Positions 27,501-35,309 of a DNA stretch of 40,032 nt are shown in pieces (the stretch's first letter is position 1; each line of letters opens with the position of its first letter). The stretch comes from an uncultured Clostridia bacterium (lineage in GTDB: Bacteria > Bacillota > Clostridia > TANB77 > CAG-508). Made by a program: the position numbers and the translations under genes. Location: assembly GCA_947629625.1 (NCBI GenBank), contig CANRES010000006.1, positions 1 through 40,032 on the forward strand. Direction: 5' to 3'. The notes under the pieces were generated by a model that searched no databases, had not been told where the DNA came from, and saw only the letters and a list, made by a program, of their open reading frames with translations.

Positions 27501-29150
27501 TTATTTATTTTTATATTTATTAATTCTATTTATTATTTCATCTTTTCCTAAAACTTGCATTATTTCATATAAATCTGGCGTATTTCTTCTACCAGTTAAA
27601 GCCACTCTTATTACTGTGCTAACATCTCCAACATGACCTTTATAATTTTCTGGATTTAATTTATACTCTTTAACTTCTTTTGCATAACCCAAAACTCCTG
27701 ATAATTCTTTTATTTTATCAAACCACTCTTGTTTATTATCATTTTCGTTATAATATTTTTCTATATATAAAGTTAATATTTTTGATATTTCTTCTTTATC
27801 TGTTATTTTATCAAATTCATAAATTTCATTTTTTTCAAATTTATCTTTAAACATATAATAAATATTATTCTTAACATCTGACCATTTTGAAATATCTTTT
27901 CTAGGTTTTACTCCTCCTCTTTCAATTCCAAATACTTTTAGTGCATATTCTTTATCTTTAAGCATTTCCGTAAGTTCTTCGTCATATCTTTGTGCCCATG
28001 ATAATACTTCGTCATATATTTTTTCTTTTGAATATTTTGATATAACATTTTTTGAAACATCTAATAGTTTTACTAAATCAAATATTGCCCCACTTACGCT
28101 CATTTTGTTTAATTCAAAATTGAATTCTGATATATTTTTATCTGGATTTGCTTTTCTCCAATTTTCAAAATTAGAGTTTGCTATATTTAATAAATATTCT
28201 GTTACTGCTTGTGATGGTATTCCTTCTTTGTGATAATAACTTACTGCTGCTTCTGGGTCTTTTCTTTTACTTATTTTACGTTTTTTACCATCTTCTTCTT
28301 TCATTATTGGTGCAGTATGCGCATATTTTGGAATTTTAAATCCTAGTGTTTTAAATAAATCTATATGAAGTGGTACTGAAGATACCCATTCGTCTGAACG
28401 AATTACGTGTGTTACTCTCATTAAATGGTCGTCTATTGCATGTGCAAAATGATATGTTGGTAGTCCGTCTGCTTTTATTATTATTATATCTTGGTCATTT
28501 TCAGGGAAATCTATATTTCCTTTTATTACATCATGATGTTTTATTTTCTTTTCTTCATTTCCCATTGATTTAAATCTTATTATGTATTTTTCTCCATTTT
28601 TTATCTTTTCTATTACATCATCTAATGGATAATTTCTATATTTTGCCCATACTCCATAATATCCTGTTCTAATTTTTGCTTTTTCTTGTTTTTCTCTCAT
28701 TTCCTCTAATTCTTCTGGGGTGCAGAAACATGGATATGCTCTTCCTTGTTCTATTAAGTATTTTGCATATGCTTGATATATTTCTTTTCTTAAACTTTGT
28801 TTATATGGACCATAATTTCCTATTTCTTCTGTTTCATTTATCATTCCTTCGTCGAATTTTATATCAAAATCTTTTACGGCTTCAATTATTTCATTAACTC
28901 CATTTTCTACCTGTCTTTTTTGGTCTGTATCTTCTATTCTTAAGAAAAATACTCCTCCTGTTTGTTCTGCTAATTTTCTTCCTATTATGCTTTGATATAA
29001 CCCTCCAATATGCATATATCCAGTAGGGCTTGGTGCATATCTTGTTACCATTGCTCCTTCTTTTAGGTTTCTTTCTGGATATTTTTCTTCATAATATGAT
29101 ATCGGTTTTGCATCTGGAAATATTAAGTCTGCTAAATATTTATAATCCAT
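27501..29150 (-). CDS. gltX: Glutamyl-tRNA synthetase
   Basis: A class I aminoacyl-tRNA synthetase that charges tRNA with glutamate. The HIGH motif is HIGG (residues 47-50) within APSPTGYMHIGG, and the KMSKS motif is KISKRKDPE near residue 295. At 549 residues it is longer than the E. coli enzyme (about 470), with an N-terminal extension of about 30 residues before the catalytic domain. Whether it also misacylates tRNA-Gln, as in many Bacillota, depends on gatCAB, which is not in the window. It has its own consensus promoter at 29186-29214. Confidence 0.95.
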   Translation of the reverse strand: MDYKYLADLIFPDAKPISYYEEKYPERNLKEGAMVTRYAPSPTGYMHIGGLYQSIIGRKLAEQTGGVFFLRIEDTDQKRQVENGVNEIIEAVKDFDIKFDEGMINETEEIGNYGPYKQSLRKEIYQAYAKYLIEQGRAYPCFCTPEELEEMREKQEKAKIRTGYYGVWAKYRNYPLDDVIEKIKNGEKYIIRFKSMGNEEKKIKHHDVIKGNIDFPENDQDIIIIKADGLPTYHFAHAIDDHLMRVTHVIRSDEWVSSVPLHIDLFKTLGFKIPKYAHTAPIMKEEDGKKRKISKRKDPEAAVSYYHKEGIPSQAVTEYLLNIANSNFENWRKANPDKNISEFNFELNKMSVSGAIFDLVKLLDVSKNVISKYSKEKIYDEVLSWAQRYDEELTEMLKDKEYALKVFGIERGGVKPRKDISKWSDVKNNIYYMFKDKFEKNEIYEFDKITDKEEISKILTLYIEKYYNENDNKQEWFDKIKELSGVLGYAKEVKEYKLNPENYKGHVGDVSTVIRVALTGRRNTPDLYEIMQVLGKDEIINRINKYKNK

Positions 29151-29185
29151 TTTTATTTTCTCCTCTTATTTATTTTTCGTTTTTT

Positions 29186-29214
29186 AATATACCATTTTTT
29201 TACTTATTTGTCAA
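29186..29214 (-). promoter_or_regulatory. Promoter of gltX
   Basis: On the minus strand, a perfect TTGACA (29214-29209) and TATATT (29191-29186) are separated by 17 bases, about 35 bases before the start codon. It gives gltX a transcript separate from the MoxR-VWA operon upstream. Confidence 0.75.
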
Positions 29215-29278
29215 TGTAACTTGATTCAATTATATATAAACAAATATTTAATTTTCTATATAATAACGTTAAATAAAT

Positions 29279-30643
29279 TTATCTATCCATATCTCTTTTT
29301 GAAAGATTTGTATTAATTAATTTTAATTTTTCTAATTGCCTCTCTGTAATATTTATGACTTTGCCACAACAAGGATTAAAGGCTTTGTTTCCATATACTA
29401 GCCAAATAATATTTTCATTTTTTAAATCATCTTTTGGCATTGTACCTGGACATGGATAACCGTCAGTAAAAACTATTTTATTTATTTCCCTTTTTTTAGT
29501 GAAGCTTCTTACTGCTAAATCCCAGTCTTCTGTCCAAGCAGAATGTCCTCTTGCATCACTTGGTATAGTGAAATTATCTATATCTCTTACATTTTTAATA
29601 TCTACGAGTCCCCAAAATTTTTCATTAAAACATCCTACTTTTAATTTTGACTGTTTTAATAATGGCTTTATTTGTCTTAAAAAAGCCTTAACTAAATCTA
29701 ATTCTACTGAACCAGAAACATCTATCATAATTTCTGTTTCTGCTTCATCTTCAATGTCATTTTCTTCTAATCTATAAGCATAGTTGTTTTCTGCAATAGC
29801 ACGTCTTTTACTCCATATTGTTTCTGTTTTTTCTACTTCTCTTCGTATTAAAACTTTCCAGTCAATTTCTTCTTTGCTTTCTCCTATGTTATCTAATTTT
29901 ATTTTTTCCTCTGTTTTTCCTCTTATTTCTTGTTCTATTTTTTCACGTCTTTCTTTAAATTTTTCTCTTTTTTCTTCTCTATTTTCTGTGAAATCCATTT
30001 TTTCATTAAATTCAAATTCTTGGTCTTCTACGGATTTTTGGTCTTTTTTACTTTGATTTTTCTCTTGTTCGTTATTTTTAAATGCTTCTTTCCATAAACT
30101 ATGGTCATCACCTTGTTGTGATGTATTATCGCCATTTTGCTCTTGTTGCTCTCCACCTTGTTCTTGTTGGTCCCCACTTTGTTGTTGCCCTCCACTTTGC
30201 TCTTGTTGTTCTTCATTTTGTTTCTGTTGTTGCTTTTGCTTTTTTTCTTGTTCTTTTAATAAAATTTGATAAAATTCTTCTGCTGAATAATTTAATGCTT
30301 CTGGCATATTTACATACCCTTCTTTAATAGTAAAACCATCTCTTTCTAGATTTGCATTTATAATAGCATCTGTTGCTATATTCCATAATTTTGGATTTCT
30401 TGCTTTACCATCTTTATCCTTTAATCTAAACATGTGCATAAATTTAATATGCATTATTTCGTGTGCTACTAAAAATAATTTATCATTTTCACTTAAACTT
30501 GCAAAATAATTTGGGTCAATATAAATTGTTTTTCCATCAGTTGCTGCCGTATAGCAATTTTTGAATTCAATATTTGCTTTTGCTATTTCACTTCCAAATT
30601 TAGGGTATTTAGTTAGGATTTTTCTTTTTATATCATAAAACAT
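29279..30643 (-). CDS. DUF2201-type metallopeptidase-like protein with C-terminal VWA domain
   Basis: A 454-residue two-domain protein. The N-terminal domain has a zinc-protease motif, HEIMH (residues 61-65), within LVAHEIMHIKFMH. A Gln/Glu/Lys-rich linker of low complexity spans about 130-210. The C-terminal VWA-like domain has the metal-site motif DVSGSV (from Asp308) and ends with a cysteine pair (NPCCGK). VWA proteins of this kind are the usual partners of MoxR AAA+ ATPases, which remodel a target that the VWA protein helps to select. It overlaps the upstream MoxR gene by 11 bases, so translation is coupled. Actual proteolysis is unproven; only the HExxH motif supports it. Confidence 0.85.
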   Translation of the reverse strand: MFYDIKRKILTKYPKFGSEIAKANIEFKNCYTAATDGKTIYIDPNYFASLSENDKLFLVAHEIMHIKFMHMFRLKDKDGKARNPKLWNIATDAIINANLERDGFTIKEGYVNMPEALNYSAEEFYQILLKEQEKKQKQQQKQNEEQQEQSGGQQQSGDQQEQGGEQQEQNGDNTSQQGDDHSLWKEAFKNNEQEKNQSKKDQKSVEDQEFEFNEKMDFTENREEKREKFKERREKIEQEIRGKTEEKIKLDNIGESKEEIDWKVLIRREVEKTETIWSKRRAIAENNYAYRLEENDIEDEAETEIMIDVSGSVELDLVKAFLRQIKPLLKQSKLKVGCFNEKFWGLVDIKNVRDIDNFTIPSDARGHSAWTEDWDLAVRSFTKKREINKIVFTDGYPCPGTMPKDDLKNENIIWLVYGNKAFNPCCGKVINITERQLEKLKLINTNLSKRDMDR

Positions 30644-32852
30644 AATCTTCCTCTTTCATTTCTTTATTTTTTTCTTTCATTAAATAATTACTATACATTT
30701 TACCTATATCATTATAAGCAATAGTGCCTTCTTTTACATATTGTTTTGCTTCATTTGAATTATATAAAGATAGTTCCATTTCTTGTAATTCTGCTATTTG
30801 TTCCATTTTTCTTTCATCTTTTCCTGCCCAATATATATCGTAAATTGAAAGATATTCTGGGTCGCAATATTTTTTTATAAATTTTCTGCAAGCCTCTACT
30901 TGTGTTTCATTTGCTGTTATTAATGCAGTCATATAACTAAATCTTTCATTTATATCTTTTGGTAAATCTGCTTGTGTATATCCAACTCCCATCCCTTTTA
31001 CTACTTCTTCCGGAGTTAGTGTTGGAAGATTATAAAAGTCAAAAAATTCACTTGCCCATTCCATACGAAGTTTTGATTCTAATGACCTTTGAATTATATC
31101 TTCAACATTTTTTCCTTTATATTTACCTTCTTCTAAATTCCTTTCAAAATTATATAGTGTATTTGAAATTGAAGTCCATCCACGAGGGTCATTTGTTCTT
31201 CCTTTACATCCATTTGCATCTAAGTTCTGTTCTCCTATTTCTGGCTCTTCATAAAAATAATCTATATCTTCTATATCTTCACTTTTTCCTGAATTGTTAT
31301 ATTTTGATAACATATATCCTATTACTGCTGGATGTATTTTATTTGGTATTGCATATTCTGTTATCCATTCTCCAACTTTTGGCTCCATATCTAATATGTG
31401 GTCAAATCTTTTTTCTAATGGTTCTGCTAGGTCTTCTGCTACACTTGAATATTTTTTCTGATTTCCAGTTGCAACAACTACAACATTATCTGGTAATTTT
31501 AGCCCTTTTCCTATTTCTACAATTCTATTTAATACTAACGTATATACTAAACTTTGTACTGCTGGTTTTACATTTAAAAGTTCGTCTAGCATTATTACAA
31601 TTTTTTTATTACTTTCTTTTGACCTTTCATATACTGTATCTGCTATATTGTATATGTTTTGTATATTTTCTTCTATTAATTTTCTTTCTTCTTCTGTTGC
31701 TTCTTGCATAATTACAGTTTTTGCAAAGTCTGGTGGTATACTTTGCCCTGTTTGTATATTAACTGAACCTACTACTTTTTCTGGGAACATATTATTTGTT
31801 AATTTTATATATATTAAATCTGGGTATAGTGATTTTATTCTTTCTGTTTTTCCTATTCCAGATGGTCCTCTAAGTAATACTGATTCTCCTGATTCTATCC
31901 AGTTATGTATTATTTCCGTATCTGTCATGTTTGTTCTTGAAGATGTCTTTGTTTTATCTGGGTTTAATTTTTGTAGTCTTGATTTTCTAGTTCCAATTTC
32001 TTCTATTTCTTCTTGTTGTTTTTCTAAATCTATTGTTTCTCTTAATTGTTCTAATTCTTTTGATAAATATTTATCCATAAATAATTTTATATCTGTTTTA
32101 TCAAAATCTTTTGTATGATAATCTCTTTCATATTTGAATTGAACTCCTGCAAAAATTATTTTTTCTGTTATCATAATTTTTGCTTTTTCATCAACTAACC
32201 ATTTTACTGGAGATACTTCTACCCATACATTATCTCCACTTTTATATTCTTCTCCATTTGAAAGTTGAAAACTATAATAACTTAAATTAGCTTCAACTCT
32301 CACATATCTTTTTCCTTTATATTGATATTCCTCATGTCTTTTTGGCTCAAATTTTTCACCAAAATTATCATATTTTTTTGAGTCTGTTGTATAAACATTT
32401 CCTGTTCTTGATAATTTTCCACTTTTAAGTGCTTGTTCTAATTCTAATTGCATATCTTTCGTAACTGCTTTTTGTGGATAGTATCCATATTCTACTTCAA
32501 AAATTCCATCTCTTGCTCTTTTCCCACTTACTCCGTTCGTGGGGATTGAGCCGATTAATGAGAACGGTAAAGCTGGGCGAGCCCCACCATAGCGTCTAGT
32601 AACATCGAGACAATTTCTAGAACCATTCTCGTTAACCACGCGCGCGTCATTATCCCCGTCATCTGATTTAGTCCAATAATGACCTGTTCTACCTTCTAAA
32701 GAATAATCACTTTCTATATGATCGTCTGAAAAATATCCTCCTAAAAGAATAGAAAAATCTGTTATTGCCGCCTTAGTTCCTCTTTTTTTAAATATATCTA
32801 ATCTATCACTTCCAAAACATTGTTCTTCTGTTAAAAATGTAAGTTTACTCAT
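30633..32852 (-). CDS. MoxR-type AAA+ ATPase with variable N-terminal domain (copy A)
   Basis: A 739-residue protein. Residues 1-100 form a domain with a hypervariable stretch (57-89) bounded by RT..YWTKS and GARPALPF. Residues 100-240 (from VEYGYYPQ to GVQFK) look like a DUF6273-type domain. A charged linker leads to the AAA+ module: Walker A GPSGIGKT (329-336), Walker B IVIMLDEL (Asp423, Glu424), sensor VVVATGN and arginine finger EKRFDHI. This fits a MoxR-like remodelling ATPase whose N-terminus may recognise a target. It is the middle gene of a three-gene operon, 5 bases after copy B, and overlaps the VWA gene. The ATPase part is identical by eye to copy B over about 1 kb. The start follows GGAGTAAAAAAT. 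Confidence 0.85.
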   Translation of the reverse strand: MSKLTFLTEEQCFGSDRLDIFKKRGTKAAITDFSILLGGYFSDDHIESDYSLEGRTGHYWTKSDDGDNDARVVNENGSRNCLDVTRRYGGARPALPFSLIGSIPTNGVSGKRARDGIFEVEYGYYPQKAVTKDMQLELEQALKSGKLSRTGNVYTTDSKKYDNFGEKFEPKRHEEYQYKGKRYVRVEANLSYYSFQLSNGEEYKSGDNVWVEVSPVKWLVDEKAKIMITEKIIFAGVQFKYERDYHTKDFDKTDIKLFMDKYLSKELEQLRETIDLEKQQEEIEEIGTRKSRLQKLNPDKTKTSSRTNMTDTEIIHNWIESGESVLLRGPSGIGKTERIKSLYPDLIYIKLTNNMFPEKVVGSVNIQTGQSIPPDFAKTVIMQEATEEERKLIEENIQNIYNIADTVYERSKESNKKIVIMLDELLNVKPAVQSLVYTLVLNRIVEIGKGLKLPDNVVVVATGNQKKYSSVAEDLAEPLEKRFDHILDMEPKVGEWITEYAIPNKIHPAVIGYMLSKYNNSGKSEDIEDIDYFYEEPEIGEQNLDANGCKGRTNDPRGWTSISNTLYNFERNLEEGKYKGKNVEDIIQRSLESKLRMEWASEFFDFYNLPTLTPEEVVKGMGVGYTQADLPKDINERFSYMTALITANETQVEACRKFIKKYCDPEYLSIYDIYWAGKDERKMEQIAELQEMELSLYNSNEAKQYVKEGTIAYNDIGKMYSNYLMKEKNKEMKEEDYVL
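30884..31916 (-). repeat. Identical ATPase-coding block, copy A
   Basis: Line-by-line reading shows no difference from 33124-34156 (offset 2240 bases). It covers the AAA+ core from Walker A towards the C-terminus. Divergence resumes on both sides. Confidence 0.85.
32523..32544 (-). other. GC-rich hairpin just downstream of variable region A
   Basis: CCCAC (32523-32527) pairs with GTGGG (32539-32543), about 40 bases after the variable segment in coding direction. The hairpin lies in a stretch of codons (ACC/ACG, CCC, AAC) unusual for this genome. It occupies the position of the initiation-of-mutagenic-homing region and hairpin known from DGR target genes. Confidence 0.4.
32586..32684 (-). other. 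Candidate DGR variable region in MoxR copy A
   Basis: These 33 codons (residues 57-89) differ from copy B at 29 of 99 bases without any gap. Hand alignment gives 25 differences at codon positions 1 and 2 and 4 at position 3; 22 codons change and only one change is silent. C-ending codons (GAC, CGC, AAC, CTC) are concentrated here although the genome strongly prefers A/T-ending codons, as expected from an AAC-rich template. Confidence 0.65.
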
Positions 32853-32857
32853 ATTTT

Positions 32858-35092
32858 TTACTCCTTGATTTTTTCATTATTATAATCTTCCTCTTTCATT
32901 TCTTTATTTTTTTCTTTCATTAAATAATCATTGTACATTTTACCTATATCATTATAAGCAATAGCACCTTTTTCTACATATTGTTTTGCTTCATTTGCAC
33001 TATATAAAGATAGTTCCATTTCTTGTAATTCTGATATTTGTTCCATTTTTTTTTCATCTTTTCCTGCCCAATATATATCATAAATTGAAAGATATTCTGG
33101 ATCGCAATATTTTTTTATAAATTCTCTGCAAGCCTCTACTTGTGTTTCATTTGCTGTTATTAATGCAGTCATATAACTAAATCTTTCATTTATATCTTTT
33201 GGTAAATCTGCTTGTGTATATCCAACTCCCATCCCTTTTACTACTTCTTCCGGAGTTAGTGTTGGAAGATTATAAAAGTCAAAAAATTCACTTGCCCATT
33301 CCATACGAAGTTTTGATTCTAATGACCTTTGAATTATATCTTCAACATTTTTTCCTTTATATTTACCTTCTTCTAAATTCCTTTCAAAATTATATAGTGT
33401 ATTTGAAATTGAAGTCCATCCACGAGGGTCATTTGTTCTTCCTTTACATCCATTTGCATCTAAGTTCTGTTCTCCTATTTCTGGCTCTTCATAAAAATAA
33501 TCTATATCTTCTATATCTTCACTTTTTCCTGAATTGTTATATTTTGATAACATATATCCTATTACTGCTGGATGTATTTTATTTGGTATTGCATATTCTG
33601 TTATCCATTCTCCAACTTTTGGCTCCATATCTAATATGTGGTCAAATCTTTTTTCTAATGGTTCTGCTAGGTCTTCTGCTACACTTGAATATTTTTTCTG
33701 ATTTCCAGTTGCAACAACTACAACATTATCTGGTAATTTTAGCCCTTTTCCTATTTCTACAATTCTATTTAATACTAACGTATATACTAAACTTTGTACT
33801 GCTGGTTTTACATTTAAAAGTTCGTCTAGCATTATTACAATTTTTTTATTACTTTCTTTTGACCTTTCATATACTGTATCTGCTATATTGTATATGTTTT
33901 GTATATTTTCTTCTATTAATTTTCTTTCTTCTTCTGTTGCTTCTTGCATAATTACAGTTTTTGCAAAGTCTGGTGGTATACTTTGCCCTGTTTGTATATT
34001 AACTGAACCTACTACTTTTTCTGGGAACATATTATTTGTTAATTTTATATATATTAAATCTGGGTATAGTGATTTTATTCTTTCTGTTTTTCCTATTCCA
34101 GATGGTCCTCTAAGTAATACTGATTCTCCTGATTCTATCCAGTTATGTATTATTTCTGTGTCTGTCATGTTTGTTCTTGAAGAAGACTTCGTATCATCGG
34201 GGTTTAATTTTTGTAGTCTTGATTTTCTAGTTCCAATTTCTTCTATTTCTTCTTGTTGTTTTTCTAAATCTATTGATTTTTCTAATTCTTTTGATAAATA
34301 TTTATCCATAAAAATTTTTATATCTGTTTCATCAAAATTTTTTGTATTATAACCTCTTGTAGATTTGAATTGAACTCCTGAAAAAATTAATTTTTCAGTT
34401 ATCATAATTTTTGATTTTTCGTCAACTAACCATTTTACTGGTGATACTTCTACCCATACATTATCTCCATTTCTATATTTCTCTCCATTTGAAAGTATAA
34501 ATCCATTTTCAACAAAATATGACTTAGCTTCAACTCTCACATATTTTTTTTCGTTATATTGATATTCCTCGTGCCTTTTTGGCTCAAATTTATCATCATA
34601 ATCATCATATTTTTTTGAATCTGTTGTATAAACATTTCCTGTTTTTGATAATCTTCCACTTTTAAATGCTTGTTCTAATTTTAATTGCATATCTTTTGTT
34701 ACTGCTTTTTGTGGATAGTATCCATATTCTACTTCAAAAATTCCATCTTCTGCTCTTTTACCACTCACTTCGTTCGTGGGGATTGAGCCAATTGATGAGA
34801 ACGGTAAAGCTGGACGAGCCCCACAATTGCGTTCAATAATATCGCGCCAACTCACACTACCATCTCCGTAAACTACGCACACGCAATTATTCCCGTAATT
34901 TGATTTAGTCCAATAAAAACTTGTTCTACTTCCTAAATAATCAGCACTATCTATGTAATGCAGTGGTGAACGATATCCTCCTAAAAGAATAGAAAAATCT
35001 GTTATTGCCGCCTTAGTTCCTCTTTTTTTTAATATATCTAATTTATCACTTCCAAAGCATTGTTCTTCTGTTAAAAATGTAAGTTCACTCAT
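32858..35092 (-). CDS. MoxR-type AAA+ ATPase with variable N-terminal domain (copy B)
   Basis: A 744-residue tandem paralogue of copy A and the first gene of the operon. The layout is the same: conserved start (LTFLTEEQCFGSD), variable stretch at residues 58-90, GARPALPFSSIGSIP, DUF6273-like region to about 245, charged linker, then the AAA+ module with Walker A at 329-336. It differs from copy A by a one-codon insertion before the variable core, a shorter linker (ELEKSIDLEKQ) and a longer C-terminal tail. The ATPase core is identical by eye. The two copies could form mixed hexamers that present different recognition surfaces; this is inference. Its promoter carries an inverted repeat at 35126-35159. 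Confidence 0.85.
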   Translation of the reverse strand: MSELTFLTEEQCFGSDKLDILKKRGTKAAITDFSILLGGYRSPLHYIDSADYLGSRTSFYWTKSNYGNNCVCVVYGDGSVSWRDIIERNCGARPALPFSSIGSIPTNEVSGKRAEDGIFEVEYGYYPQKAVTKDMQLKLEQAFKSGRLSKTGNVYTTDSKKYDDYDDKFEPKRHEEYQYNEKKYVRVEAKSYFVENGFILSNGEKYRNGDNVWVEVSPVKWLVDEKSKIMITEKLIFSGVQFKSTRGYNTKNFDETDIKIFMDKYLSKELEKSIDLEKQQEEIEEIGTRKSRLQKLNPDDTKSSSRTNMTDTEIIHNWIESGESVLLRGPSGIGKTERIKSLYPDLIYIKLTNNMFPEKVVGSVNIQTGQSIPPDFAKTVIMQEATEEERKLIEENIQNIYNIADTVYERSKESNKKIVIMLDELLNVKPAVQSLVYTLVLNRIVEIGKGLKLPDNVVVVATGNQKKYSSVAEDLAEPLEKRFDHILDMEPKVGEWITEYAIPNKIHPAVIGYMLSKYNNSGKSEDIEDIDYFYEEPEIGEQNLDANGCKGRTNDPRGWTSISNTLYNFERNLEEGKYKGKNVEDIIQRSLESKLRMEWASEFFDFYNLPTLTPEEVVKGMGVGYTQADLPKDINERFSYMTALITANETQVEACREFIKKYCDPEYLSIYDIYWAGKDEKKMEQISELQEMELSLYSANEAKQYVEKGAIAYNDIGKMYNDYLMKEKNKEMKEEDYNNEKIKE
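33124..34156 (-). repeat. Identical ATPase-coding block, copy B
   Basis: Partner of the block at 30884-31916. About 1.03 kb without a visible difference implies very recent duplication or ongoing gene conversion. Confidence 0.85.
34823..34921 (-). other. Candidate DGR variable region in MoxR copy B
   Basis: This counterpart of 32586-32684 encodes residues 58-90. Variable codons include TAC, TGC, TGC, TAC and CGC at sites where copy A has GAC, GAC, CGC, AAC and CTC: the third-base C is kept while the first two bases change. It is flanked by constant TATTGGACTAAATCA upstream and GGGGCTCG downstream. Confidence 0.65.
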
Positions 35093-35125
35093 ATCTTTTA
35101 CTCCATCATTCTTATATCTATCTTT

Positions 35126-35176
35126 TTATGGTAAAATTTCCATAATTATTTTACCATAATTATCACTTTTTTGCAA
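35126..35176 (-). promoter_or_regulatory. Promoter and candidate operator of the MoxR-VWA operon
   Basis: On the minus strand, TTGCAA (35176-35171) and TAAAAT (35153-35148) are separated by 17 bases. Perfect 12-base inverted repeat arms, TTATGGTAAAAT (35126-35137) and ATTTTACCATAA (35148-35159), overlap the -10 element and the expected transcript start. A repressor bound there would block initiation. Confidence 0.55.
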
Positions 35177-35246
35177 TTATTTAAGGATATTTTTACAATA
35201 AAATTTCCATTTTTTTAACTTTTTTCAACAAATTTTGTAAATAATC

Positions 35247-35275
35247 TTGATTTTATTATAATTTATTAATATAAT
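35247..35275 (+). promoter_or_regulatory. Promoter of the HD-GYP regulator gene
   Basis: TTGATT (35247-35252) and a perfect TATAAT (35270-35275) are separated by 17 bases. Transcription would begin near 35282, after the in-frame ATG at 35280, which supports the start codon at 35310. Confidence 0.65.
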
Positions 35276-35309
35276 AATAATGAATTTTTTTAAATTTATT
35301 GGAGGTTTT

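Noticed and set aside
29985-30260. Low-complexity Gln/Glu/Gly-rich tract in the VWA protein as a repeat element or a frameshifted region
   Set aside because: It is an in-frame flexible linker between the metallopeptidase-like and VWA domains, as in other proteins of this family. No tandem DNA repeat unit is exact.
30959-33951. Two identical 250-residue plus-strand reading frames (30959-31711 and 33199-33951)
   Set aside because: They are antisense to the MoxR ATPase modules, Leu/Tyr/Phe-rich as expected from the complement of AT-rich coding DNA, and lack ribosome binding sites. Their identity only reflects the duplicated ATPase sequence.
29151-35309. A DGR template repeat or reverse transcriptase next to the variable MoxR genes
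   Set aside because: No reading frame in the window has reverse-transcriptase motifs such as YxDD in a suitable context, and none of the intergenic regions contains a third copy of the TGGACTAAATC...GGGGCTCG segment. If it exists it is elsewhere.
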